Below, in pieces: positions 54,226 to 64,000 of a stretch of 64,000 nt of DNA. How positions within the stretch are numbered: the stretch's first letter is position 1; every line of letters begins with the position of its first letter. The notes below the pieces were generated by a model. The model had not been told where the DNA came from. It ran no database searches and saw only the letters and a program-made list of their open reading frames with translations. The translations under genes and the position numbers were made by a program. The stretch comes from Tupaia tana (taxonomy: Eukaryota > Chordata > Mammalia > Scandentia > Tupaiidae): contig JAKSZU010000018.1 in NCBI GenBank assembly GCA_026018925.1, positions 31,620,452-31,684,451 on the forward strand, in the 5' to 3' direction.

Positions 54226-55235
54226 GGTGTTACATCGAGTGTGAGCCTCTGTCCCTGTTTCTGTTCAAGGCCACTGCCTCCCCAGAAGCTGGGCAGAAAT
54301 CACCACTCACTTACCTGAGGAGGACCTACTACCACAACCAATGGCCAAGGAGGTGAGCCAGCTGGCAGATGAGGTAGGTACCTCGGAGTCCAGCACTCTG
54401 AATTCTAATTCTTGCCTTGTTGATTGCTATCAGGTTCCCACCCAGGTGGGGGGGGGGGAGTCCTGTCACATCTGCAGAGCTCTCCACTGCCATGATGAGC
54501 CTCTAATCTTCAGGTCTCAAGGCTTAGCTAGGTGGTTTTAAATCTTAGGACCTCTATTTCTATCTGAACTACCTGGCTTCCCTGGCTAACACACAAGCAG
54601 TCTGTTTTGCTGTTGCCACCTGCATCTGGAAACCTAGCGCACTGGAGTCCAGGTTGGGATTGCTCTTTGAGATGAACATGGCTGCCATTCTGCCTGATCC
54701 CTCACCCAGGGGAAAGGCCAGTCCCTCACTGTTGATGAAAAAGTAAGAGAACTAGGGAGGGTATGAGGCCTTCTTTGCAAGCACTAAGCTTCCTGCCCAC
54801 AACTTCTTGTCCTCTGACCTTTCTTCTACTTCTATCTCTCTCCCCAAATCCCTACAGTTTGGAAATGCAAAAGTCATTACTTGACTGACCCAAGTACTCA
54901 AAGGCCATCCCTGGTCTTTGTGTCTGTCCACCTTCTACCTCTGCTCTTTAGCTAGTCAACACCACTACCATTCTCAATAGACCTCCCAACACGTACCCAT
55001 GCCATTCCTGCCATCGGGACTGCCCTTCTTCCTCTTCCCTGGCAAATCCTGTGGATCAGTTGACACTCAGTTACAATGTCAGTGTGATAATTAGGTATTC
55101 CTTGGAGTTTCCACAGTATTTGTCCCAGAATCCCACAGTGAGTGGTTTCTCAGTTCTATAGGGAGAGCACCAAGAATGGAACTTGGGGTAAGATATAGTT
55201 CGTCTCCAGTGTCCAACACAAAACTGGCCCACAGC
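54226..55235. other. single-copy non-coding sequence
   Basis: No recognised element. A G-run (ggtggggggggggag) lies at 54446-54460. Confidence 0.4.
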
Positions 55236-55425
55236 ATTTCTGGTACATGGGTGGGTGGGGAGATGTATGGGTGGGAGGAAGGATGAGAGGAAGGAAGGAT
55301 GGATGAATGGATTGATGAATTAATATGGCTGAATAAAAATGGTACATGGCTAGGCGGGTAAGGTGGAAGGTGGTTGGTGGACATTTAGGTAGATGAGTGG
55401 ATGACAAGGATGAACATCAGTGGAC
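55236..55425. repeat. degenerate (GGAT/GGTA)n tract
   Basis: gggtgggtggggagatgtat, aggaaggatggatgaatgga and gtagatgagtggatgacaag in loose tandem order. The minus frame at 55091-55384 is a His/Pro/Ser artefact of it. Confidence 0.8.
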
Positions 55426-56697
55426 AATGAGTAGGTGACTGTCCTTTCTGCTTTCATTTGATTCTTCTGCACAGATGTGTTTTCTCCAGCCCAGAAACAG
55501 GTCTGTCAGCTTTATGAATACCTACCCATACCCTAGCTCTGGAGCAGAGCTGAACTAATTGAGTAACAGCTGGACAGACTGATACCTCTGATGAGGAAAT
55601 CAAGAAAGCCTAGAGCTCTGGAAGTTCTGGAAGGACCATCTTCTCCAGTGGGGACATGAGATGAGGAAGAGAGGCTCCCTCCTCTGGGCTATCTTTACGC
55701 CTTGATGCATTCGAGTCCCTGGAGGTTTCCCCTACCCTCTGCTTTACTGCCTGAGAGTCAATCCTTTGTAATGAGGTCTTGCCTCTTTCAGGAATCTTCA
55801 TTTGAAAATGGAGGTCCTGCTCCTGGGAGTCACTGATGCTTCGGTATGATTAGCTTTAAACCTGCTGAGAACGGTGAGGCCTCTGGTTGTTGAGAAAAAG
55901 GGATAGTAAGGCCCTGAATGCAAGACCACTAAAGGTAGAGTCCCTCAAAGCACAGAATTATGGTGGATAGGGAGGAGACCGAGCGTGCCAGTTAGCCTGC
56001 TAAAGTCACATTTAGCAGATCTCTCTGCGATCCTTGGAGGATTAGCCATGGCCTGCTGCATGACTAGCTGCTCTTTGTGGGGCCCTGCTCCCATTCTCCC
56101 TTTTATTGGCATCTCCACCCTCATTTCCTTTTGAAGAAATACCCCGCCTCAGTACACCCCTTGTGGTTCTTGCTGTATGAACACATCTCAAGGCAGCCTG
56201 AAGGACGCCAGAGAGCAACTTAAGGCGAAGGTGCTCTCTATGTCCCTTGGGGCTCTGATGCTCTGCAAAATAGCATGGCGGCCACTTTGTCAGCCACATG
56301 AAGAGTCTGACGGAGAGTGAGGCCAGTGCAGAGTAATACATGGCATGAGAGACGCCATTCCTAAATGTATTCCACTGCCCCAAGGCTCAAATTCTCTCTT
56401 TGCATTGAAGAGTCTTGAAGGAAGGCTCCACCTTCTTTCCTCTCGTGCCCAGGTCTGGGACTGGTGAGCCTTCCTGGGGTCACCCTTATATCCCCTACTG
56501 GGACCCGGTCTACCCCAGGCCATGTCTCAACAGTATCTTTCCTCAGGTTCCCTGATCCCTTTGCCAGCTCACCAGTACACGGTCAAAACACAGTGGTGGG
56601 CACTTCTCCTCCTCCTACCACTTGGGGATTGAAGCAGCACACCATGGACTGACCTCCAGGCACCCAAGCAAGGAAGTCCTGGCCTTTCTTGACTCTT
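55426..56697. other. single-copy non-coding sequence
   Basis: The 113-residue minus frame at 56042-56383 has no domain. No repeats recognised. Confidence 0.4.
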
Positions 56698-56706
56698 TGC
56701 AATGAC

Positions 56707-57009
56707 ATTTATTTATTTATTTATCTATTTATTTATTTTAGAGGTTTTTGTCCTAGGATGCATGCACTTGCCAGGGAGAGAGACAGAGAGACAGAGACAG
56801 TGAGAGGGAAGTGAGAAATCACTCCCCGGCGGGGCAGGGCAGGGATAGCCACCCTTCAATTTCTCTCCTCCATTCTCCTCCCAGGATCTCAGGCACACCC
56901 GTACATGCACGCAGCATGATTTTCAAGTCACCAGGTCTGGGATTAGAACAGCAGTCTGCCATGTGGGAGTCCAGCGATATAACCACTAGGCCATCCATCA
57001 TCTGGCCGC
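56707..57009 (-). mobile_element. tRNA-derived SINE, type A (minus strand) with (TTTA)n tail
   Basis: tgcaatgac flanks it (56698-56706 and 57010-57018). (TTTA)n, then agaggtttttgtcctaggat, a GGGCA duplication in the hairpin block, and taaccactaggccatccatc. Confidence 0.88.
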
Positions 57010-57124
57010 TGCAATGACTATTTAGCACAGATGTATTCTCTGGACCCAGCACATCAGCCAGAGAAGATACACGGTGTCCTTATGTGAGATGTACGCCAGC
57101 CCAGCCGGGAGATTGATACACTCA

Positions 57125-57400
57125 GGTCCCACCTCAGGGCCTTTGCCTGTGCTGAGCTCCCAGCCAGGAATGCTCTGTCTTCCTAATGAAACCCTCCTTG
57201 TTGCTTAAGGTCCTGCTGAGATACGCTTCCTCCAGGAGTCCTTCCCTGATACCCCCTTGTGGACTTCTCCCTTTTTCTGGTCTATTCCTCTCCTGGGACA
57301 CTTAGCCGGACCAGCCTGAGGCTGGCCATCTATGTCTCTCTGTCTCTCTCCTTCTAAACCTGGGAGTGTGGGGAGGGCAGAGATAATTATCACCCACCAT
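57125..57400 (+). mobile_element. L2 LINE 3' fragment
   Basis: cacctcagggcctttgcctg, ggaatgctctgtcttcctaa, ccaggagtccttccctgata and ggagggcagagataattatc. Confidence 0.8.
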
Positions 57401-58084
57401 CTGGGACCCCCCTCCCACCCCGTATTTAAGACTCCTTTATTTGCCTTGTCTCATTTTGGTCATTCTGATCTCTGGGGACACAGAACATGGAGCTATTCTC
57501 CCATTTCTATGTATTGTTCCAGACTTCCAATCAGACATGGCTGAGACAATCATGAGGCTGGGAGGATCTGGCAGGTCATGAAGTCCACCCCCCTGCCCAT
57601 TCACCTCCCAGGCAGGCGCGGGAGATGATCTGAATAGAAAATTCCTCCTCAGTGGCCTGGAACTTGGCGCTGGGCTCCCCAGTTCAAGCTCTGGCCTTGA
57701 ACTCCCTCTGTGAGTGGGGGCTTCTCAGAGAGTCAGTTCACTCACTGCCACTGTGTGGAGGGAAACGTGCTCCGCCTCCTGCCTACACAGACCAGGCGTC
57801 CGGTCTGAGCTCCACAAGCCCATCTGCTTCTTGCTGACGGGAAACTGAGACTGGAGCATTTCTTGCCCACAGGAGTCACCTGACTGATGACAGTCCAGTG
57901 CCAGGAAGACCAAGGTGGGCAGGTCAATGCCAACTGTCATATCCTTCTTGTCCAGGGACAGAGCAGTGGCAGCCGGCAGGTCAGCATCTGGACAGGGCCC
58001 ATGATTCTCTAGACCTCTTTCTGTGGGCATTTCTGCACAATTAGGTAGTTCTAATAACCAGAAAGTGACACACTAGAACACTCC
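57401..58084. other. single-copy non-coding sequence
   Basis: No recognised element. Minus frames at 57725-58030 lack domains. Confidence 0.4.
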
Positions 58085-58290
58085 CTGCAGTGCCAGGCTA
58101 TTACAGCCCTTCATAGACATGATCTCGCGTGATAGGTTCAACACTGCACGAAGTGGGACTCTCATCATCTCATCATCCCCATTGTAGTGGTAAGGAACAC
58201 TGAGGATCAGAGAGGTGCAGTGGCCTGCCAGAGGCCACACCGTTAGCAAGTGGCTGAGCCAAGATCTGAACTCAGACATTGGACCCAGAT
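58085..58290 (-). mobile_element. MIR SINE (minus strand)
   Basis: catcatccccattgtagtgg, gaggatcagagaggtgcagt and gttagcaagtggctgagcca are the complement of MIR. Confidence 0.8.
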
Positions 58291-58316
58291 GCCCTCTTCC
58301 AGGCTACATTTGATTT

Positions 58317-58579
58317 TTTTAATTATTATTATTTTTGCTATAGGGCTCATTCATGCACGTTCCAGAGAGAGAGAGAGAAAGAGAGAGAGAGAAAGTGAAA
58401 AAGCACTTCCCCTCCCCTCAGGAGGCCACACCTCAATCCCTTCTCCTTCATTTCTTCTCTCAGGATTTTGGGCATGCACACACATATGCTCAGAGTGTTT
58501 GTCAAGCCACTGGGTCCAGGATTCGAACTCCTCAGTCATGTCAGTTCCAGCCCCCTTGACCACCACAGCACTGGCTGGG
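58317..58579 (-). mobile_element. tRNA-derived SINE, type A (minus strand)
   Basis: ttgctatagggctcattcat, (GA)n expansion at 58362-58392, aatcccttctccttcatttc and gaccaccacagcactggctg. Diverged. Confidence 0.8.
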
Positions 58580-58654
58580 CTCCACATTCGAGCTTGACTT
58601 TCACCTTCTTCTTCTTCCCATCACTTTTGTCCTGCACAATGGCCTGTGAATGGA

Positions 58655-58775
58655 TTGGTAGATAAAGAAACTGAGACCCAGAGAAGGATGGTGACTTGCC
58701 CAAGGATACACAGCAAGTCAGGAGTGGAGACAGGGCTTGATCACAAGGCTCCTGACTCCCGGGTGCCAAACTTTC
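58655..58775 (-). mobile_element. MIR SINE fragment (minus strand)
   Basis: gaaactgagacccagagaag, gtgacttgcccaaggataca, ttgatcacaaggctcctgac. Confidence 0.8.
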
Positions 58776-59146
58776 ACATGCCGCCAGCAGCTTCGGAAGG
58801 CCCAGCACCTTGGCCTTGGCCAACACAGCTTCTGCTCTCTTTGAGGTCTCTCAGCAGTGGTCTCTTCATCCCTAAGACTAATGACTTTGCCAGCCCTTAA
58901 CTGATTTAGATCCTTCACAGCCTCTGACATGTTGGTCACTAGGTCCTTCACCAAGTGTCAGCTGGGTTCTCCGAAGCCGAGTTCAGTGTCTGCAGCTGTG
59001 GGCCTGAGGCTCTTGCTTTCTTGCTGGCTGTCAGGATGTGAGGAGGAGACACTCTCAGTTTCAAGAGGCCCCCACAGTTCCATGCCTTGCGGTTCTAGTG
59101 CAGACCCTCCTCATACCTGGCAGCTCACATCTGCAAAGCCAGCAGG
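58776..59146. other. single-copy non-coding sequence
   Basis: Nothing recognised. Confidence 0.4.
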
Positions 59147-59156
59147 AGAAATCTGT

Positions 59157-59259
59157 GTGTGTGTGTGTTTTAACTTTTTTTTAAAAAAATTATTTAATAT
59201 TATTTGCTCTTATTCTAATTCTTATTTTAGTTTTATATAGGATACATGCACTCACCAAA

Positions 59260-59340
<81 letters not shown>

Positions 59341-59439
59341 AAAGCTAGAAAGCAAACTGCCAGGTTCGGGACCCAAACCTTGGTCAGCCATGTGGGAGTC
59401 TAGTGCCTTAACCACCACACCACCTGCTGCCCCCCCCCA
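59157..59439 (-). mobile_element. tRNA-derived SINE, type D (minus strand) with (AC)n(AG)n
   Basis: agaaatctgt flanks it (59147-59156 and 59440-59449). A/T-rich tail, tatataggatacatgcactc, then an (AC)n(AG)n microsatellite at 59263-59337, then ccaggttcgggacccaaacc and accacaccacctgctgcccc. Confidence 0.85.
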
Positions 59440-59449
59440 AGAAATCTGT

Positions 59450-59845
59450 TTCCTTTAAGAAGGACTCAGTTCTCTCTTAACAACTTCTTTCCACCTGATT
59501 AGGTCACACCCACCTAGGATACTCTTCCTTTCAATGAACTCAAAATTAACTGATTTGAAGCCTTACCAACATCTGCGAAATCTCTTTGCCTTTGCTATAT
59601 AATGCAACCTAGGCACAGAGTGAACCCCCATCGTATCCCCAGTCCTGTCCACACTCAAAAAGGGGAGATTGATTTTACAGGACCTGGACACTAGGAGGCA
59701 GGCATCCTAGGGGCTGTCTTAGAATTCTACCTACCACGAGGGACACGGAAGGTGCTCGGTAACCCTCTACTAGATATGAATAAGTGAGCCCAGCTCAGAT
59801 CTTCCCACTTGGAAAAGAGGGGAGGGATGAGGTTGGATTAGTCTG
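59450..59845. other. single-copy non-coding sequence
   Basis: Nothing recognised. Confidence 0.4.
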
Positions 59846-59859
59846 GAAGATGATCTCTG

Positions 59860-60126
59860 GGGACAACAGTTGGTGTAATGGCTATGTCGCTAGACTCCCA
59901 TGTAGTTGACTGCGGTTCGAGTCCCGGACCCGGTGACTCAAACTCATGCTGGGTGCATGTGTGTGCGTGCCCAAGGTCCCGAGAGGAGAATGGAAGAGAA
60001 GGGATTGCAGCGTGGCCATCCCCCCTGGCGGGGAGATTTCTTGCTTTCTGTCTCTCTGTCTCTCTCTGTCTTTCTGGCCAGCACACGCGCCCTATAGCAA
60101 AAACCTCTCAAAGAAAAAAAAAAAAA
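59860..60126 (+). mobile_element. tRNA-derived SINE, type A with consensus B box
   Basis: The Pol III B box ggttcgagtcc (59914-59924) matches the consensus exactly. gaagatgatctctg (59846-59859) and gaaaatgacctctg (60127-60140) flank it. Intact body, tail cgccctatagcaaaaacctc and poly(A). The copy that looks most competent at the promoter. Confidence 0.92.
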
Positions 60127-60140
60127 GAAAATGACCTCTG

Positions 60141-60669
60141 AAGTCACATTTTAATCAATTCCTTCTTTGAAGCCACCTTCAAATGCCACTTTTCCTGGCA
60201 TAGACAGGGATGGACACAAGGAGAACACATCTCCATCACTTTGGGGGGCCATCTATTGCAACCAGGTGGGTGGGTGTCACTTGAGTGTAGACAACCATGG
60301 ATCAGAAGCTCGGGTTCTCCCAGGTCACCCCAACATGAGAAGTTACCTCCTCTTGGTAGGGAGTCAGCTTAGTTGAATTTTCTGCCCCCACGCTGGCATG
60401 CTTCATGTCCCGCTAGAGTCATTGAAGGATCCCTGGGGACACCCTGACTTTGGGCAGGAGTCAGGGATAGATGTTGTGCGCAGTGAGCTGCAAAGAGTCA
60501 CTCGCTGAGAGGCCCACAGCATCCTTTATTTATTTGCATTGAAATATTTATTGGGATGTGAGGCATCTATAATAGATATGTCAGCCACTCGGGCAGGCCT
60601 GCTGGGGAGAGAAATCTGGGTGGCCTCTCTCCTAGGCATCACGATATTCACTCACAGGGAGAATAACAC
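60141..60669. other. single-copy non-coding sequence
   Basis: Nothing recognised. Confidence 0.4.
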
Positions 60670-60765
60670 ACCTGGAACACATTTTCTGGGCACCTACCAC
60701 AAACCAGGCAATGGGCCATGGGCTCAGACTTGGTCTCTGCCCTTTGGGGAGGATAGAGGGTAAGG
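60670..60765 (-). mobile_element. L2 LINE 3' fragment (minus strand)
   Basis: ctgggcacctaccacaaacc, aggcaatgggccatgggctc and cttggtctctgccctttggg. Confidence 0.6.
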
Positions 60766-60829
60766 AGAGGGCCAGGAAGAAACTCTCGTGTGTATATCGA
60801 GTGCCTACAGAGTGCTATAATTTTTTTTT

Positions 60830-60995
60830 TTACATATTATCTCATTTAATTCTCAGAACTACTCTGGGATATAAGTGGAATAATCATGATTTTGTACAGA
60901 TAAAGGAAGCGAGGCTCAGAGAAGTTAAGTAACTTGCCAAAGGTCACAGAGTTTTTATTTTTTAAATCTAAATTCAAGGTCTTTCCACCAGGCCA
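60830..60995 (-). mobile_element. MIR SINE (minus strand)
   Basis: tctcatttaattctcagaac, gaggctcagagaagttaagt and aacttgccaaaggtcacaga. Confidence 0.88.
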
Positions 60996-61119
60996 TGTTT
61001 CCGTGAGGCTGAATTTCAAAATATTTATAATCTTCAACACTGAGTTATGTGGGGGTGTGTAAGGTTAGGCAGCAGACTCCGCGTAAAGGGCCCAGATGAC
61101 AGGTTGATGATGGAAAAAT

Positions 61120-61270
61120 CCTTTGTGGCGCTCTTACTCTGTGATCAGCCCTATTCAACCCTTGTGCCACTCCCATGGGGCAGATCACGGAGGGAGCACA
61201 GCTTGTACAAGTTCACCAGTTGCCCAGGAGCTGAGCTAGATTTGAATGCAGATCTCTGTGTCCCATGAAT
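61120..61270 (-). mobile_element. MIR SINE fragment (minus strand)
   Basis: tgtacaagttcaccagttgc and gagctagatttgaatgcaga. Diverged. Confidence 0.6.
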
Positions 61271-61329
61271 CTTGGAAATAGTAACAACCCTGGATATTTA
61301 TCAGGTCTCTCTGATGGGCGACTGCCCAG

Positions 61330-61510
61330 GGGCCGTATATGTATAGTTCATCACATGCTCACACGCACCCTGTGAGTGGAGTACTGTCCGGATCCCCATT
61401 TCACACTAAGAGAGACCAAATCACAGAGAGGTGACATTCATCACAAGGCCATGGGGGGACGGGGCGGGGATTGAAGGCCAGGCACTTTGAAGCCCAGAGC
61501 CAGTGTGATT
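61330..61510 (-). mobile_element. MIR SINE fragment (minus strand)
   Basis: ccctgtgagtggagtactgt, atccccatttcacactaaga, gaccaaatcacagagaggtg. Confidence 0.7.
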
Positions 61511-61655
61511 AGTCCTGGGGACTAAGTGCCTTGGAGCCTGTAGTCTATAGGCCATTGACCTGTAGACTGGGGCAGCATCCCCGGGAAGAAGAGAGGGCTT
61601 TCCTGGGGGCCAGGACTGGAGTGCAGAGTCCCAGCCACACAACACACTTCTGGGT

Positions 61656-61870
61656 ATCCCTCCACCTCCGCTCCACTGGCTTCCTGGGATCCTTCCACTT
61701 CTGCTTCACTGGCTTCCTGGGATCACCTCTGCTCCATTGGTTCCCTGCGATCCCACCACCTCTTCCCCACTGGCTTCCTGGAATCCCTCCACCTCTGCTT
61801 CACTGGCTTCCTAGGATCCTACCATCCACCTGCTGCCTGGAGTCCCTCCCCCTCTGCTCTGCCTGCTACC
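61656..61870. repeat. 33-bp minisatellite, about five to six units
   Basis: Units start atccctccacct and end ggcttcctggg: 61656-61688, 61689-61721, a 28-bp unit 61722-61749, 61750-61782, 61783-61815, then two degenerate units. Because 33 is divisible by 3, the plus frame 61531-61998 shows a repeated His-Trp-Leu-Pro type pattern; it is not a protein I recognise. Confidence 0.88.
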
Positions 61871-62049
61871 AGGGGCCTACTGTTTCTGCTCAGCCCTCAC
61901 TCAGCTTTCCTGGGAAGCCCCTAATGCAAGACTCTGCAGGGTTCACCTCTCCTCACCTGCAATTTCTACTCTCTGAAAGCATCACTTTCAACCCTTAAAG
62001 CTCTATCTTCTACTATTTCCCACATTTTATGTAACATTCAATTCATTTT

Positions 62050-62272
62050 TAAAGGTTATATCTTCAACATGAGAAAAAGAAAGAGAGAAGCCACCCCCAC
62101 AAGATCCCTGTACCATAATCCACCTGAGCTTCAGCCAGTCTTGCATTGAGATCACAGACATGCATGTGCCTGGCATGTTCAGGGAGGTCTCTGGACACAA
62201 GCCTGGAACCTTGTCCCTGGACCAGCTTCACAGAGCATTGTGTTTTTACCATTGCACCACCATCTGGCCCCC
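62050..62272 (-). mobile_element. tRNA-derived SINE, type C (minus strand)
   Basis: gccacccccacaagatccct, gacatgcatgtgcctggcat, tttttaccattgcaccacca and tctggccccc. Confidence 0.65.
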
Positions 62273-63002
62273 AAAACTTTTTATTTAACAGTTTTATTAG
62301 GATATAATTGGCTTATAATAAATATACATATTCGAAGCGTAAAATCTGATAGATTTTGGCATCTGTATGTACCCATGACACCATCACCGTGGTCAAAAGA
62401 ATGACCATATCCATAACTCCCAAAACTTTCTCCATATCCCCATTTGTTCCCTGTTGTAACTCCTGCCTGTCTCCAAGCACCCAAGGATCTTTCTGCCACT
62501 TTTTTGGTTTGCATTTTCTGAAATTTTACACAAATACAATCATGCAATATATTCTCTCTCTTCCTTCCTTTCTTTCTTTTTTTTTTTTTTTTTGCTTGAC
62601 TTTTTTCACTTAGTATATTTTTTTCAGGTGTATCATGAGATTGCACTAGCAAGCACATTATGGTTTATTTCTGACGAGTATACCAGCAGAGATATACCAC
62701 CCTTTGTCTATTAACTCGATAGTTATTTAGGCTGTTTCCAGTTTTCAGACATTGCAAATTAAGTTGCTATGGACATTCATGTGCAAGTGTTCATATAAAC
62801 ATGTGTTTTCACTCCTCCTAGGTAAATACGAAAAGCAGAGAAATTCAGCCATTCAGTTACTCAGATGTATGAGTAACTTTTAAAGAAACTACCAAACTCT
62901 TTTGCAAGTGACTTTACCGTTGTACTTTCCAACTAGCACTGTTTACCATTCAAGTTGTGCCACACCTGCACCAACAGTTGGCATGGCCAGTCTTTTTGTC
63001 TT

Positions 63003-63303
63003 TTTTTTTTTAAGTATATTTATTTATTCTATGAGAGTATTGGAGAGAGACAGAGATATTGGGTCATCAGAAAAGTCATGACTCATTAAAAATGCATCAT
63101 GACTTTTCTGATGACCCAATAAAACATCCTTATAGGGTTCCAATATTGCAGTCCATCCGCCAGCCTCAGTCAGCCTGGATCATGGGCACATGTGTGCCAG
63201 GCAGACTTGGGGAGATCTCTGGCTGCAAACCGGCAACCTTCCCATGTGGGTCAGCCTCACAGGGTGTCACCTTTCACTACTGTGCCACCTGATCCCAGTT
63301 TCC
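63003..63303 (-). mobile_element. tRNA-derived SINE, type C, nested in L1 and itself interrupted
   Basis: Poly(T), tatatttatttattctatga and GA-rich text before the MITE; then cttatagggttccaatattg, ttcccatgtgggtcagcctc and actgtgccacctgatccc. ccagtctttttgtctt and ccagtttttgtctt flank it. Confidence 0.82.
63059..63119. mobile_element. mariner-type MITE, copy 3, perfect TIRs
   Basis: 61 bp with perfect 23-bp inverted repeats starting ttgggtcatcagaaaagtca and ending tgacttttctgatgacccaa, bordered by TA (63057-63058 and 63120-63121). Terminal TTGGGT, the A-rich AAAAGT word and TA duplications point to the mariner (cecropia-like) group by resemblance. Inserted in a type C SINE. Confidence 0.88.
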
Positions 63304-64000
63304 CCAGTTTTTGTCTTACTGTTAGTCCTTCTTATAGGTAGGCAATGATATCTCACTGTGGCTTTAATTTGCAGACACCTAATGACTAATGATCTCGAAT
63401 GTTTTCATGTACTTCTTTTCCATCTGTACATCTTCTAGGTGAAGTGTTGGTTCAACTCTGGTTTCTTTTTAAATTGGGTTGTTCGCCTTCTTGTTAAGTT
63501 CTGAGAGTCCTTTATACATTCTGGATACAAGGTCTTTTAATCAGATACGTGATTTGCGAATATTTTCTCATAGCTTGTGCCTTGTCTTTTCATTCTCTAA
63601 ACAGTGTCTTTCAAAGGGAAGTCCTTAATTTGATGAGGTTCAATTTATCGATTTTTATCTTTTATGGAGTGTGCTTTTGATGCCTTTTCTAAGAAATCTA
63701 TAGCCACCCCAAGGTCACAAAGATTTTTTTCTTCCTTTATTTTCTTATAGAATTTTCCAGTTTTAGGTTTTATACTTTAGGTATATGATCTGTTATGAGG
63801 TCTATGATTGATTTTTATATAGAGGAAGCAGTATGGATCAAGGCTCATTTATTTGCATATGGATATATAATTATTCTGTCATCATTTATCAAAAAAAAAA
63901 CTTCCTTTTTTTGCCCCATTGACTTCTCTTTGCAATTTTGTTAAAAATTGGTTGCCTCTGTATGCTTAGGTTTATTTATACACTCTCTGTTCTGTTTTAT

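Larger units (their letters stand above)
62273..64000 (-). mobile_element. LINE-1 3'UTR and ORF2 3' part (minus strand), running off the edge
   Basis: On the plus strand it reads attaggatataattggctta, ctgtttccagttttcagaca, ttcatgtgcaagtgttcata, aaattgggttgttcgccttc, ttctggatacaaggtctttt, tgatgaggttcaatttatcg and catttatttgcatatggata: the reverse complement of old mammalian L1 ORF2 and 3'UTR. Frames are broken. Poly(T) at 62579-62594. A type C SINE lies at 63003-63303. Confidence 0.9.

Noticed and set aside
59914..59924. Consensus Pol III B box suggesting a genuine tRNA gene
   Set aside because: The head does not fold into a tRNA cloverleaf that I can support and is followed by the SINE body, tail and duplications, so it is a SINE promoter.
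11862..60126. Regularly recurring type A sequences, considered as a CRISPR-like or tandem array
   Set aside because: Copies are about 265 bp, lie in both orientations at irregular spacing, and have A-tails and individual target-site duplications: dispersed retroposons.
61531..61998. 155-codon plus-strand frame with repeated residues
   Set aside because: The repetition comes from the 33-bp minisatellite; no start context or known protein resemblance.

Overview
The window looks like nuclear DNA from a placental mammal and contains no protein-coding gene that I can support. All open reading frames are short (255 codons at most). They overlap one another on both strands, and many lie inside recognisable transposable elements. 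The mammalian assignment rests on pan-mammalian fossil repeats (MIR, L2, an MER5A-like hAT element, MaLR/ERVL-type LTR pieces), antisense and sense LINE-1 ORF2/3'UTR fragments, and many microsatellites. I saw no rRNA, genuine tRNA gene, CRISPR array, bacterial operon or virus. The best description is an intergenic or intronic stretch (gene-desert style) rich in repeats.

The dominant feature is a dense set of lineage-specific tRNA-derived SINEs that I do not recognise as Alu, B1/B2, rabbit C, carnivore SINEC, ruminant Bov-tA or horse ERE. I sort them by eye into four types. Type A (about 28 copies, about 265 bp) has a tRNA-like head with Pol III A and B boxes, a body around 'gagaggagaatggaggagaa', a CT-rich stretch, and the tail 'ccctatagcaaaaac' plus poly(A). 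Type A-prime (6 copies) has a related body but the tail 'ccctctggcaattaaa'. Type D (4 copies) is a short form with the body deleted and the tail 'ggtcaaattaaaataaat'. Type C (9 copies) is a separate older family with an ATAAATAAAT-type tail. Many copies have clear target-site duplications (TSDs). Together they cover roughly a fifth of the window. One further insertion looks like a tailless retropseudogene of the tRNA-like head (23814-23862).

Other mobile DNA: three copies of a short mariner-type MITE with TA duplications (16592-16671, 34529-34607, 63059-63119), the last with perfect 23-bp terminal inverted repeats; three copies of a second palindromic element of about 120 bp (6573-6963, 27391-27513, 37990-38393), two of them split by SINEs; a young-looking L1 insertion with a 5' inversion (30468-30686); a second short L1-like insertion (44801-45019); and an older antisense L1 running off the right edge (62273-64000) that contains a type C SINE, which in turn contains the MITE.

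Between the repeats lie stretches of single-copy sequence. A few look like candidate regulatory elements because of motif arrangement: 24674-24760 (NF-Y/RFX-like), 34975-35230 (inverted TEAD-like pair), 47424-47439 (POU-like), 52590-53050 (ETS and homeodomain-like, CpG-containing) and 21480-21800. These are inferences from motifs and need alignment to other mammals. A possible 7SL-derived (Alu/B1-like) fragment at 40135-40205 would, if real, point to Euarchontoglires. The species remains undetermined; a less-studied lineage such as colugo is only a guess. No new multi-gene biological system is visible here; the novelty is in the mobile elements and possible non-coding regulatory sequence.
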